A DNA stretch of 64,000 nt from Candidatus Bipolaricaulota bacterium (lineage in GTDB: Bacteria > Bipolaricaulota > Bipolaricaulia > Bipolaricaulales > Bipolaricaulaceae): NCBI GenBank assembly GCA_030550535.1, contig JAUQPF010000046.1, positions 1 to 64,000 of the forward strand, written 5' to 3'. This document shows, piece after piece, positions 17,240 to 24,846 of the stretch (position 1 is the first letter of the stretch; every line of letters begins with the position of its first letter). A model generated the notes under the pieces. The model saw only the letters and a program-made list of their open reading frames with translations. It was not told the DNA's origin and searched no databases. Made by a program: the position numbers and the translations under genes.

Positions 17240-18133
17240 ATGCGCGAAGCGTGGGGACTCCTTCTGGCCTTGGTTATGGGGGTAGCGGGTCTGGGCTCCG
17301 CCTTTTGGGCCCAAGGGCAACGGGACAACGCGGGCTGGTTCTGGGCCCAAGAAGTTCATGCGCAATGGCGGTTCTTTGATCTGGCCTGGGAGGGAGAACA
17401 CCTGGTGTTCGCCATCACCCTGGAGACGCGGGACTGGATGGTCCCTCCGCCCCCCTTCCTTTCCGCCACTCTCACGTTTTCCTCGTTTGGCTGTGCCTCC
17501 CGAACCCAAAGCGTTCGCCTCCAGCGTGTGGCCAAGCAAGGCCCGTTCGTGCGCTACTTCGGGCAGGTCGTGCTTTCCCGCCGGGACGTAGGCTTCGGTT
17601 CGTATCTTGTGGTGAGTTTGCGCGCCCGAGCCGAGGCAAAAATTGGTGTTCACGAGCAGACCCTGGGCCTTGTGCGTATGCCCGTGGCTTGGGGGGGTAC
17701 GGCCGGATCGGACGGCCCCTTCGTCCCCGTGAACCCCGGGGGTGCTGGGGAAAGCGTTTCCCTCTCCGGGAAAAACCTGCCCCCCTTAGGCATTCGGGAG
17801 TGCCACGGACCTGAGGACGCTCCTTATCTTGCTCCCGGCACCTATCAAGGCGAGTTGGGTTGGCCGGGGCCGGGTCATGCCTTGGACGCCAGCGATTGGT
17901 TTCGGGTGAACCTTGCTCCTGGGCAACTGCTGGAGCTCCGCCTGAGCACGCCCTACCCCGTGATCCTCAGGGTCCTGAGCCCCAGCGGGCAGGAGGTGGG
18001 ACGGGTTACGGGGCAAGGCCGGTTGGGCTTGGTTTATGAAGCGCGTGAGCGCGGAGCGTATCACGTTTGCGTTTCCCTCGTTGAGAGCACCCCGCTTTTT
18101 TCCTACACCGTAGAGCTCCTCCTTCGCCGCTAA
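17240..18133 (+). CDS. Secreted protein with C-terminal PPC-like domain
   Basis: About 297 residues from ATG 17240 (GTG 17234 is the alternative). A signal peptide ends near FWAQ. The middle part is not recognised. The C-terminal 90 residues (DASDWFRVNLAPGQLLELRLS ... GAYHVCVSLVES ... YTVELLLR) have the pattern of the bacterial pre-peptidase C-terminal (PPC) domain, a beta-sandwich common in secreted proteases and surface proteins. No protease domain is present, so this is probably a small exported binding or surface protein. birA follows after 9 bases. Function unknown. Confidence 0.75.
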   Translation: MREAWGLLLALVMGVAGLGSAFWAQGQRDNAGWFWAQEVHAQWRFFDLAWEGEHLVFAITLETRDWMVPPPPFLSATLTFSSFGCASRTQSVRLQRVAKQGPFVRYFGQVVLSRRDVGFGSYLVVSLRARAEAKIGVHEQTLGLVRMPVAWGGTAGSDGPFVPVNPGGAGESVSLSGKNLPPLGIRECHGPEDAPYLAPGTYQGELGWPGPGHALDASDWFRVNLAPGQLLELRLSTPYPVILRVLSPSGQEVGRVTGQGRLGLVYEARERGAYHVCVSLVESTPLFSYTVELLLRR

Positions 18134-18142
18134 GCTTGCAGC

Positions 18143-19072
18143 GTGGACGCGGAGACCTTCCTCCTTTGCCTCTCGGAGGGTTTGGAGCCCTGGGAGGCGG
18201 TGGCCGCGCGGGCCCGTCTTTCGGTGGATCGGGCGCGCCTTTTTGCGCGCGCCTTGGGTGAGGCCGGCTACCCCGTGCTTCTGGAGGAGTCGGGAGTGGG
18301 GTTGGCCCCGGATTCCCTGGCCCCCCAGCACGTTCTTCCGCGGCTGAGAGGTCGCTTTGGCCGTCCCTATCGGTACTTGGGCACGGTGACAAGCACCCAA
18401 GACGTGCTGCGGGCCTGGCACGAAGCCCCCGAGGGAGCCCTGGTTGTCGCCGAACATCAGACCCGGGGCCGGGGCCGCCTGGGCCGGCCTTGGCTGAGCT
18501 CCCCTGGAAACCTGTGCTTTTCCCTCCTTTTGCGTCGGCCCCAGCCCCCCCTCCTGCCCCTGCGGGTTGGGGTAGCCCTGGCCCAGGCCGCAGGGTTCGG
18601 CCTTCTCAAGTGGCCCAACGATCTTTTGAGCCCGGATGGCCGAAAGCTCGGGGGGATCCTCATCGAATGCGAAGGAGGCCGCACCTTCGTCGGGGTAGGG
18701 GTGAACGTGGTCCAGGCCCCCTTGCCCACGGCCGCCGCCCTGAAGGAGTTTCGCGCGGTCAACCGCGTGGATCTCCTCGTGGCCTTCCTTTCCCTCTTGG
18801 AGGAGTGGCTGGCACCGCCCTCTTCCGTGGTCCTCCAGGCCTGGCAAGAGTGGGATGGCACGTTGGGGCGGGAAGTGCGCGTGCACACCCCAACCGGTGT
18901 GGTGGAGGGGGTGGCGGAAGCGATCAACCAAGAGGGAGCACTCCTTGTGCGCACCAATGCGGGAAGAAAAAGCGTGCGCGTGGGCGAGGTGGTTTTACCC
19001 CCGCCCCCGAACGTAGTAGAGGCCCAAGAGGGCCAGGGACAGGCGCAGGGCCGAGGCGCAAGCGAAGGCTAA
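18143..19072 (+). CDS. birA: Biotin-protein ligase
   Basis: 309 residues from GTG 18143. Residues 1-60 could form a weak N-terminal helical (winged-helix-like) region. The catalytic core shows TSTQDVLRAW, the biotinyl-AMP loop QTRGRGRLGRPW and KWPNDLL, followed by GRKLGGILIE. The C-terminal beta-barrel ends near VRVGEVVL. After that, about 25 residues of Gln/Gly-rich sequence follow; they lie opposite the 3' end of the convergent membrane-protein gene and look like read-through tail. It attaches biotin to carboxylase carrier domains; none are in the window. Confidence 0.92.
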   Translation: MDAETFLLCLSEGLEPWEAVAARARLSVDRARLFARALGEAGYPVLLEESGVGLAPDSLAPQHVLPRLRGRFGRPYRYLGTVTSTQDVLRAWHEAPEGALVVAEHQTRGRGRLGRPWLSSPGNLCFSLLLRRPQPPLLPLRVGVALAQAAGFGLLKWPNDLLSPDGRKLGGILIECEGGRTFVGVGVNVVQAPLPTAAALKEFRAVNRVDLLVAFLSLLEEWLAPPSSVVLQAWQEWDGTLGREVRVHTPTGVVEGVAEAINQEGALLVRTNAGRKSVRVGEVVLPPPPNVVEAQEGQGQAQGRGASEG

Positions 19073-19444
19073 AGCAAAAGCCCAGGGCCGGCGATTAAAG
19101 AGTGCCAGAACGTAGCTTGCCGCGGTGTCAGGGAAGCCCGGGATGAGGAGGAAAAGGAAGAGGGCCGGGGCGCCCACCCGGTTGACCCAGCGCTCCAGGC
19201 GAAGGGCCCAACGCTGGGCCTTCCGATCCTTGGCGCGCCAGGCCTCCAGGCGCTTCCAGTGCTTAAGGCGGTCGCCGGCGAAAAAGAGGAGGTAGGCGCC
19301 GAGGGCCCGGCCGGCCACCGCCACCAGGATCACCGCCCAGCCCGGCGCCTTGGCCACCGCACCCAAAACCAGCTCCTGAGGGCTGGGAAGGACAAGAACT
19401 GTCCCCACGCCGTAGAGGAAGGCGAGGAAAAGGGTCCAGGCCAT
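18995..19444 (-). CDS. Small DedA/YqaA-like (VTT-domain) membrane protein
   Basis: 149 residues with about four hydrophobic segments. The block PSPQELVLGAVAKAPGWAVILVAVAGRALGAYLLFFAGDRL resembles the VTT/SNARE-associated core of DedA and YqaA proteins, and the later IPGFPDTAASYVLALF fits the conserved Pro-containing re-entrant loop. DedA-like proteins flip phospholipids or polyprenyl phosphate carriers; whether this short form does is unknown. It follows mutM by 6 bases on the minus strand and overlaps the birA 3' end by 78 bases on the opposite strand. Confidence 0.7.
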   Translation of the reverse strand: MAWTLFLAFLYGVGTVLVLPSPQELVLGAVAKAPGWAVILVAVAGRALGAYLLFFAGDRLKHWKRLEAWRAKDRKAQRWALRLERWVNRVGAPALFLFLLIPGFPDTAASYVLALFNRRPWAFALAFACASALRLSLALLGLYYVRGRG

Positions 19445-19450
19445 GGGCCC

Positions 19451-20269
19451 CTAGCGAGGGCTCACGTTTTGGCAGCGCGGGCAGTAGTTGGTGCGCTGGC
19501 CCTCCATGAGCACTTCGCCGATGGGGGTGCCGCATACGCGGCATGGGGCCCCCGCCCTCCCGTGCACGAACAGGAAATCCCGTATCTCTTTGTCGAAAAG
19601 GTTTTCCCCCACGCGGGCCTTGATCTCCTTTGTGGCCCAGCGCAGCGTCTCCGGGATGGCCCTCCACAAGCGCTCCCGCTCTTCGTCCGTAAGGGTATGC
19701 ACGTACCTAAAAGGCGAAAGGCGCGCCCAAAAGAGGATCTCGTCCGCGTAGGCATTGCCGATCCCGGCCACGATGGACTGGTCGATGAGGGCCTTCTTGA
19801 GGGTACGACGTTTTCCGTGCAGGGCCTGGGCGAAGGCTTCCAACGTGAACTCCGGGGTCAGCGGTTCTGGGCCCAGCTTGGCCAAGGGCTCCGCCTGGGC
19901 CAAATCGGGGTACAGCCACACACCCGCGATCTGCGGGGTCCCCGGCTCGATCAGACGGAGATCCGTGCCGTCGTCGAAGGAGAGGACAAGGGTAGTGGCC
20001 TTCGTGACCTCGTAACGGGAGGGCCCATGCCAAAGCCAGCCGTACCGCATGAGGTGAATGAGAAGGAAGAGGGTTTGGTCAAAATGGAGGATCAGGTGTT
20101 TTCCGCGACGGGTGAGGTCGCGCAGGACCTTCCCCGAGAGAGGGGAGAGATCAGGGGGTCCGGCCTGGACGAGGCCAGGCCGGCGCACCCGCACCTCCCT
20201 CACCGCCCGGCCCAAAAGCCGGGCCGCCAAGTTCTCCCGAATGACCTCAAGATCCGGAAGTTCCGGCAC
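19451..20269 (-). CDS. mutM: Formamidopyrimidine-DNA glycosylase (Fpg/MutM)
   Basis: 272 residues from GTG 20269. It begins M-PELPDLEVIREN, giving the catalytic N-terminal Pro and Glu; the usual PELPEVE is slightly altered. TRRGKHLILHF holds the conserved Lys of the beta-hairpin. The DNA-binding helix region includes VAGIGNAYADEILF, and the C-terminal zinc finger is C-x2-C...C-x2-C (CRVCG, YCPRCQ). It removes 8-oxoguanine and cleaves by beta/delta elimination. It sits between a Cys-rich secreted protein gene (stop directly adjacent to the start) and the DedA-like gene. Confidence 0.94.
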   Translation of the reverse strand: MPELPDLEVIRENLAARLLGRAVREVRVRRPGLVQAGPPDLSPLSGKVLRDLTRRGKHLILHFDQTLFLLIHLMRYGWLWHGPSRYEVTKATTLVLSFDDGTDLRLIEPGTPQIAGVWLYPDLAQAEPLAKLGPEPLTPEFTLEAFAQALHGKRRTLKKALIDQSIVAGIGNAYADEILFWARLSPFRYVHTLTDEERERLWRAIPETLRWATKEIKARVGENLFDKEIRDFLFVHGRAGAPCRVCGTPIGEVLMEGQRTNYCPRCQNVSPR

Positions 20270-20836
20270 CTACGGATTGGTTGTGCCCAAGTAAATGGTC
20301 ACCCCACAGCCGCGCGGCGCCACACAGGTGGGGCAACGGTAGAGCTTCACGTACGGCGTGCACCAGGAGACCGCGCAGGGCTTCGACCATGCCCCAAAGC
20401 AGCCGAGGAAGAAAAACGGGAAACAGCAGGGCAAGCAGCAGTCCTGGCGGGCCACGATTTTCACGGTGTTCTCGTATTCCCCGGTTGTGGCGGAGACCAC
20501 GATCTTGTAGTAACCCGGGGCCACGGGGTTGCCCTGCGCATCCACCTGCTTCCACACCCATCTGCCCGGCGCCACGGGCGCGGGGAAGGTCTCCTGGTAG
20601 ACGACGTTCCCTTCCAAGGTCATCACACGCCAGCCCGTCACCTGGGGCTTGGGGTAGCAACAGGAGCACCAGAAGTACCAAGGGACCACGAGCTCAAAGC
20701 AAATGTCCTCGCCCTGCCAAAAGGCCGTAAAACAGGAAGGCTCAGGGGCGGGTGTGGCACAGGGAACACACCCCTGGGCCGCGGCCAACCCCCCTAAGGC
20801 ACCGATCGCCAAAGCCAAGACCGCCAAACGCTTCAT
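20270..20836 (-). CDS. Cysteine-rich secreted protein, unknown function
   Basis: 188 residues with a clear signal peptide (MKRLAVLALAIGALGGLAAAQ) and 17 cysteines, many in CC or CxxC pairs (SCC, QDCC, LPCC, CPTC). A central segment (VNPxx-type: GRWVWKQVDAQGNPVAPGYYKIVVSATTGEY) looks like a FlgD-type Ig fold, as in extracellular beta-sandwich modules. The C-terminal half alternates aromatic and Cys residues (PCCFPFFFLGCFGAW). I do not recognise the family. It is the first gene of an operon with mutM, has a good GAGGAGG ribosome site and a plausible promoter. It may be a disulfide-stabilised envelope or metal-binding protein. Confidence 0.8.
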   Translation of the reverse strand: MKRLAVLALAIGALGGLAAAQGCVPCATPAPEPSCFTAFWQGEDICFELVVPWYFWCSCCYPKPQVTGWRVMTLEGNVVYQETFPAPVAPGRWVWKQVDAQGNPVAPGYYKIVVSATTGEYENTVKIVARQDCCLPCCFPFFFLGCFGAWSKPCAVSWCTPYVKLYRCPTCVAPRGCGVTIYLGTTNP

Positions 20837-20899
20837 GCTCCATCCACCTCCTCGCCCAAGTTTTACACCGCTCGTCCCGGCTTAGGTTCACCCGCCTCC

Positions 20900-20927
20900 A
20901 TGCTATGCGCGAATCCCTCGCAGTCAA
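20900..20927 (-). promoter_or_regulatory. Promoter TTGACT-16-TAGCAT for the Cys-rich/mutM/DedA operon
   Basis: On the minus strand TTGACT (20927-20922) and TAGCAT (20905-20900) are 16 bases apart. Predicted initiation near 20893 gives a leader of about 57 bases carrying GAGGAGG before ATG 20836. This is a conventional leadered promoter, unlike the leaderless ones elsewhere in the window. Confidence 0.5.
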
Positions 20928-20937
20928 GTAGTGCGCA

Positions 20938-21918
20938 TCACTTCGGATCCGGCCAAGCCTCGGGGTTGACCAGGGTGGGCGGGCGTTCCCCGCGCAGGGC
21001 CGCCAAGACGTTGTCCACGGCCAACGCGGCCATGCGCCGGCGCGTGGCCCACGTGGCCGAACCGATGTGCGGAGTGAGCACCACGTTCCCCAGGGTCAGG
21101 AGCTCCGGATGAACCAAGGGTTCACGCTCGAACACGTCAAGACCCGCTCCCCAGATCCACCCCTCTTTTAGAGCGCGGACCAAGGCTTCCTCGTCCACCA
21201 CGGGGCCGCGGGCCACGTTCACCAGGACGGCATCCCTTTTCATGAGGGAAAGCTCGCGGGCGCCAATGAGGTGCCGGGTCGCCGGAGTCAAAGGGACGCA
21301 GAGCACGACGAAATCGCTTTCTCTAAGAAGCTCCTCCAGGGGGGAGAACCGGGCGCCGAGGTCTTTTTCGGCCGCAGGGTTACGGGTGCGGGAGTAGTAG
21401 AGGATGGTCATGCCGAACCCGCGGGCCCGCCGGGCCACGGCCTGGCCAATGCGGCCAAAGCCCACGATCCCTAAAGTCCTCCCGAACACATCCAACCCGA
21501 GGTGTTTGGGGATGAACGTCCAGCCGGGGAAGCCCTCGCGACGGAGGTCGTTGTCGGCCTCCACGATGCGGCGGGCCACCGCCAACAGGAGGGCCCAGGC
21601 CAGATCCGCTGTGGCCTCCGTGAGCACCTCGGGCGTGTTGGTCACCAGAACCCTCTTCCGCGTAGCCGCAGCGACATCGATGTTGTCCACCCCCACCCCT
21701 AGATTGGCCACGATGCGCAGCCTGGGAAGGCCCTGCAGCACCCCCTCGTCGATGCGATCCGACAAGGCGACGATCAGGGCTTCCGCATCCCTGGCGAAGG
21801 CAATGAGCGCTTCCTTGCCTAAAGGGTTTCCCTCGTGCACGCAGACGTCGTGCCCGGCGCGCTTGAGACGCTCGATTTCTTCGGAAAAGAACTTCGTGGT
21901 GATCGCCACTTGGGCCAT
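20938..21918 (-). CDS. D-2-hydroxyacid dehydrogenase (glyoxylate/hydroxypyruvate reductase type)
   Basis: 326 residues. The NAD-binding motif is GIVGFGRIGQAVARR. NVARGPVVDEEAL and DVFEREPLVHPELL carry the conserved Arg and Glu, and LTPHIGSAT the catalytic His. The segment TEATADLAWALLLAVARR is typical of glyoxylate reductase (GyaR/GRHPR) rather than SerA, and there is no ACT domain. It reduces glyoxylate or hydroxypyruvate with NAD(P)H; phosphoglycerate dehydrogenase activity is less likely. A strong AAAGGAGG ribosome site precedes ATG 21918. It lies 21 bases after the broken AEC permease on the same strand. Confidence 0.88.
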   Translation of the reverse strand: MAQVAITTKFFSEEIERLKRAGHDVCVHEGNPLGKEALIAFARDAEALIVALSDRIDEGVLQGLPRLRIVANLGVGVDNIDVAAATRKRVLVTNTPEVLTEATADLAWALLLAVARRIVEADNDLRREGFPGWTFIPKHLGLDVFGRTLGIVGFGRIGQAVARRARGFGMTILYYSRTRNPAAEKDLGARFSPLEELLRESDFVVLCVPLTPATRHLIGARELSLMKRDAVLVNVARGPVVDEEALVRALKEGWIWGAGLDVFEREPLVHPELLTLGNVVLTPHIGSATWATRRRMAALAVDNVLAALRGERPPTLVNPEAWPDPK

Positions 21919-21939
21919 GCTTCCTCCTTTCGTTGGAGT

Positions 21940-22842
21940 CTAACCCAAGCGGGCAAGAAGAAAGAGGGTCAGGGAGAGGGTGGCGAGGGAAAAGAGGGTG
22001 GAGAGGAGGAGGACGGTGGCGGCGAGGTCCGGTCGGCGGCGGTATTGGGCCGCGAGGATATAGGCGTTCACGGCGCTCGGAACGCCCCCTCGATCACCAG
22101 GCTTCCGCGAACGACGGGGTCCCCGGTGAAAAGGGGCGCCAAAACCCAGGCTAAAAGGGAGGCCACGGCCAAGCGGGCAAGGGCCAAATAATCCCCCAGG
22201 CCGCCCCACGGCCGGAAGGTCCACGGAGGCCAGCTCCAGGCCCAAAAGGAGGAGGAAAAACGGGGATGGCCGCCTCGGCGAGGAGGCCGGAGGCCCGGGC
22301 CAGCACCGTGGGCCAGGCCTGGGCCGCGCGCACCCCCACCGCCAGGGCCACGGCGCAGGGCCAGGGAACCAGGAGCGCCTGGCGGGCCAAAGCCCGGGGG
22401 TCCAGACGGCCCCGCCCGGCGGCGATCCCGCCCTCAAGGGTGGCCAAAAGAACAGTGTTCGTGGCCAAAAAGATCACCCCTACGTCCTTGCCCCGCGTTC
22501 CAAACGCAAAAAGGAGGATGGGAAGGCCCAAGTTTCCGCAGTTCCCGAAGGTGAGGAGGAGGCTTGCAGCTCGCCGGGCATCGGAATCCGTTGGGAAAAG
22601 CTTTCGGCCGAATGGGAGGGACAGAAGAAACATGAGGCCGTAGTGGGTGAGGACGAAGAGGGCCACGAGGAGGGCGTCCTGGGCGGAAGCTGGGCCGTGC
22701 GCAGGGTCTCGAAGATGAGGGCAGGGGAAAGGATCCAGAAGCTGGCCTTGGCGAAGGGACGGGCGGGGAGTCTTCCGAAACGGCCGAGGAGGTAACCCAC
22801 GGCCACCAGGAGGAAGGTCGGACCGAGGACCTCCTGGATCAC
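21940..22842 (-). pseudogene. AEC-family (auxin efflux carrier-like) permease, frameshifted
   Basis: Pieces of one protein lie in three frames: VIQEVLGPTFLLVAVGYLLGRFGRLP at the start, then MALFVLTHYGLMFLLSLPFGRK ... FGNCGNLGLPILLFAFG in a second frame, then LLLLGLELASVDLP, and finally PSAVNAYILAAQYRRRPDLAATV, the conserved AEC C-terminal block. At least four indels are needed to join them: near 22685, at an A-run on the plus strand at 22256-22260, near 22210 and near 22085. The intact product would be an inner-membrane organic-acid or metabolite carrier of about 300 residues. Start chosen at GTG 22842, 7 bases after TAGGCT. A true pseudogene is more likely than sequencing error because nearby essential genes show no lesions. 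Confidence 0.82.
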
Positions 22843-22849
22843 GGCCCCA

Positions 22850-22855
22850 AGCCTA
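22850..22855 (-). promoter_or_regulatory. Possible -10 TAGGCT for the AEC pseudogene
   Basis: TAGGCT on the minus strand is followed by 7 bases and a GTG that matches the N-terminus of the AEC permease. It follows the same spacing as other leaderless starts here, but the box is a poorer match to TATAAT. Confidence 0.3.
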
Positions 22856-22874
22856 TCCAGGGAGAGGGTTCGTT

Positions 22875-22880
22875 TACAAT
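22875..22880 (+). promoter_or_regulatory. Leaderless -10 TACAAT for the THEP1 NTPase
   Basis: TACAAT precedes ATG 22888 by 7 bases with no ribosome site. It is divergent from the AEC pseudogene box 19 bases away. No good -35 was seen. Confidence 0.5.
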
Positions 22881-22887
22881 CGCCGCG

Positions 22888-23400
22888 ATGAAGGTGGGGA
22901 TCACAGGGCACCCGGGGGTGGGGAAGACCACGCTGGTGAAGCGGGTGCTGGCGGCTGTATCCCTACGAGCGGGCGGCATGATCACCGAGGAGATCCGCAA
23001 ATGCGGCTTTCGCGTGGGATTCCTCCTCCGGGATGTGGTCACGGGTCGGGAGGGGCTCCTGGCCCACCGGCATCATTGCGACGGCCCGAAGTTCGGCCAA
23101 TACCGCCTCTGCCTGCGCGATCTGGAGGAGATCGGCGCGGCGGCCATCGAGCGCGCTGTGGAGGAAGCGGAGCTTGTGGTGATCGACGAGGTGGGGCCCA
23201 TGGAATTGAAATCCGCACGGTTCATCGCTGCCGTGGAGCGGGCCTTGGCCAGCGAGAAGCACCTCCTCGTTACCGTCCACCGTGCCTCCACTCATCGTTT
23301 GGCCTACCGCATCCGCCACGAGGTGGACCACCTGATCCGGCTCACCCAAAGCAACCGCGAGGAGAAGATCCAGGAGGTCATCCGGCTCTTTTCGGGTTGA
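22888..23400 (+). CDS. THEP1-type nucleoside-triphosphatase
   Basis: 170 residues. Walker A is GHPGVGKTTL at residues 7-16, and the Walker B region is LVVIDEVGPMELKS. The segment AGGMITEEIRKCGFRVGF is diagnostic of the THEP1 family first described from the thermophile Aquifex and common in archaea. It hydrolyses NTPs in vitro; cellular role is uncertain (RNA or nucleotide metabolism). Its 3' end overlaps the convergent acyltransferase gene by 23 bases. The start has no Shine-Dalgarno sequence but a TACAAT box 7 bases upstream. Confidence 0.92.
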   Translation: MKVGITGHPGVGKTTLVKRVLAAVSLRAGGMITEEIRKCGFRVGFLLRDVVTGREGLLAHRHHCDGPKFGQYRLCLRDLEEIGAAAIERAVEEAELVVIDEVGPMELKSARFIAAVERALASEKHLLVTVHRASTHRLAYRIRHEVDHLIRLTQSNREEKIQEVIRLFSG

Positions 23401-24121
23401 TCCACACCGGGCCCGGAATCCCGTAGAACTTCCGGTAGAACGCATCAAAGACGCGTTCCAGTTCGCGCATCATGCGGTCCACGTCGTCTTCCTCGGGGAG
23501 GGAGGGGTCCGGCCAAATGGGTGGCGCGAAGTGCACCCCGATCCACCGTTTTTGCACCGTCTTCCGCAGGGCCCGGAGGACGCCGCGCCACACCGGAAGC
23601 CCTAGGGCTTCGGGTTCGTAGGTGGGGGCGTTCTCCAGCCCCACCGGGATCAAGGGTACCTGGGCTCGGCGGGCCAAAAGCGCCGCGCCCGCGTAGAGCC
23701 GGCGCTCCCAAAGCCTCTCGCCCTCCGGAAAAACCTGAAGGCTTCCGCCCCGCTTTAGAAATTGGGTGGCGGCTTCGAGCGTCTTGGGGTTGATCTCTTT
23801 TTTGCGCTCAGGGTCCTGGGTTACGCCAAATCTCCAGAAGCTTTGGGCCAGAAAGCGCGCCATACGGCCAGGACGATCCATGGAATAGAGGGCGAACCCC
23901 CGAAAGTGTCGGCTGGCCCAAGTCACAAAAAGGGGGTCGAACCCGTAGCCGCTGACGTGCGTCACGGCCAGAACACAGGGAGGCCGAGGTCTATGGCCTT
24001 CGCAGCGGATCCGCACAAGGCCGGCCAAAAGGAGGAGGAAAAGGATGTACCAACCCCAGAAGAACTCTTGTGCAACCCGGAGGCCCAGGGCCTTGAGTCG
24101 GGAGGCCAAACCCGAGCTCAT
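23378..24121 (-). CDS. PlsC-like 1-acylglycerol-3-phosphate acyltransferase, divergent motif I
   Basis: 247 residues with an N-terminal membrane segment (FFWGWYILFLLLLAGLVRI). Motif III is VFPEGERLW (FPEGTR in most relatives) and motif IV is VPLIPVGLEN. Motif I is odd: instead of H-x4-D it reads THVSGYGFDPLF, so His and Asp are separated by six residues. Either another acidic residue serves, or this is a specialised acyltransferase subgroup. It would acylate lysophosphatidate or another lipid on the inner membrane. It is the last gene of the long minus-strand array and is coupled to two glycosyltransferases (4-base overlaps). Confidence 0.82.
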   Translation of the reverse strand: MSSGLASRLKALGLRVAQEFFWGWYILFLLLLAGLVRIRCEGHRPRPPCVLAVTHVSGYGFDPLFVTWASRHFRGFALYSMDRPGRMARFLAQSFWRFGVTQDPERKKEINPKTLEAATQFLKRGGSLQVFPEGERLWERRLYAGAALLARRAQVPLIPVGLENAPTYEPEALGLPVWRGVLRALRKTVQKRWIGVHFAPPIWPDPSLPEEDDVDRMMRELERVFDAFYRKFYGIPGPVWINPKRAG

Positions 24122-24846
24122 CCCTTTTTCTTTTCCGTCCAGCCGAACTTATACCGGAACCGCTCGTAGGGAATGCGGCCAAAGGGGCGGGCGAGCTCGG
24201 TGTAGAGGTAGATGGCGAGGGTACGGAGGGTTCCTTCCGTGGCGAACCTGCGGGTGGAACACAGGATCGGTCCTGTTCTCAAGAAGCCGATCTTGGCATG
24301 GCGGCGGATGCGGCTGATGTAGTCGTGGTCCTCCCGAAAAGCGGGGGTCTCGTCAAATCCCCCGATTTTTTCGTGCAGTTCCCTTCGCACCAGGATGGCC
24401 CAGCCCGGCACGTGGGGGTCGATCCGCTGGGTCGCCCAAAACAAAACGTTTCCGAACCGAAAAAGAAAGCGGTGCACGAGATTTCCATCCCACGCGCGAA
24501 TATAAAAGCCCGCGGCCCCCAACCCTCTTCGCTCGAACTCCTCCACGGCTTTGCGCAGAAAGTCCGGGCTGGGCAGGCGAACATCGGCGTCCAAAAAGAG
24601 GAGGAGCTCGCCCTGGGCGGCCTCGGCTCCCCGGTTGCGGCCGTAGCCTGGGCCGCGCTTCGGCCCCCCCACCACCTTGGCCCCATGCTGTTGGGCGATG
24701 TGCACCGTGTCGTCGGAAGAGCCCGCGTCGGACACGATGACCTCAAAGTCCCTCCAATCTTGGGCGGCAATGGTCTCCAAAAGACCCGGAAGATAGGCCT
24801 CCTCGTTGAGGGTGGGGATGACGATGGAAACCTTGGGCACCTTCAC
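24118..24846 (-). CDS. Family 2 glycosyltransferase
   Basis: 242 residues, GT-A fold. The N-terminus SIVIPTLNEEAYLPGLLETI, the nucleotide-sugar site VSDAGSSDDT and the metal site LFLDADVRLP are standard for GT2. There is no strong transmembrane domain. It overlaps both neighbours by four bases, a second GT2 upstream and an acyltransferase downstream, which suggests glycolipid or lipid-linked sugar synthesis. Acceptor is not determinable. Confidence 0.9.
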   Translation of the reverse strand: MKVPKVSIVIPTLNEEAYLPGLLETIAAQDWRDFEVIVSDAGSSDDTVHIAQQHGAKVVGGPKRGPGYGRNRGAEAAQGELLLFLDADVRLPSPDFLRKAVEEFERRGLGAAGFYIRAWDGNLVHRFLFRFGNVLFWATQRIDPHVPGWAILVRRELHEKIGGFDETPAFREDHDYISRIRRHAKIGFLRTGPILCSTRRFATEGTLRTLAIYLYTELARPFGRIPYERFRYKFGWTEKKKG

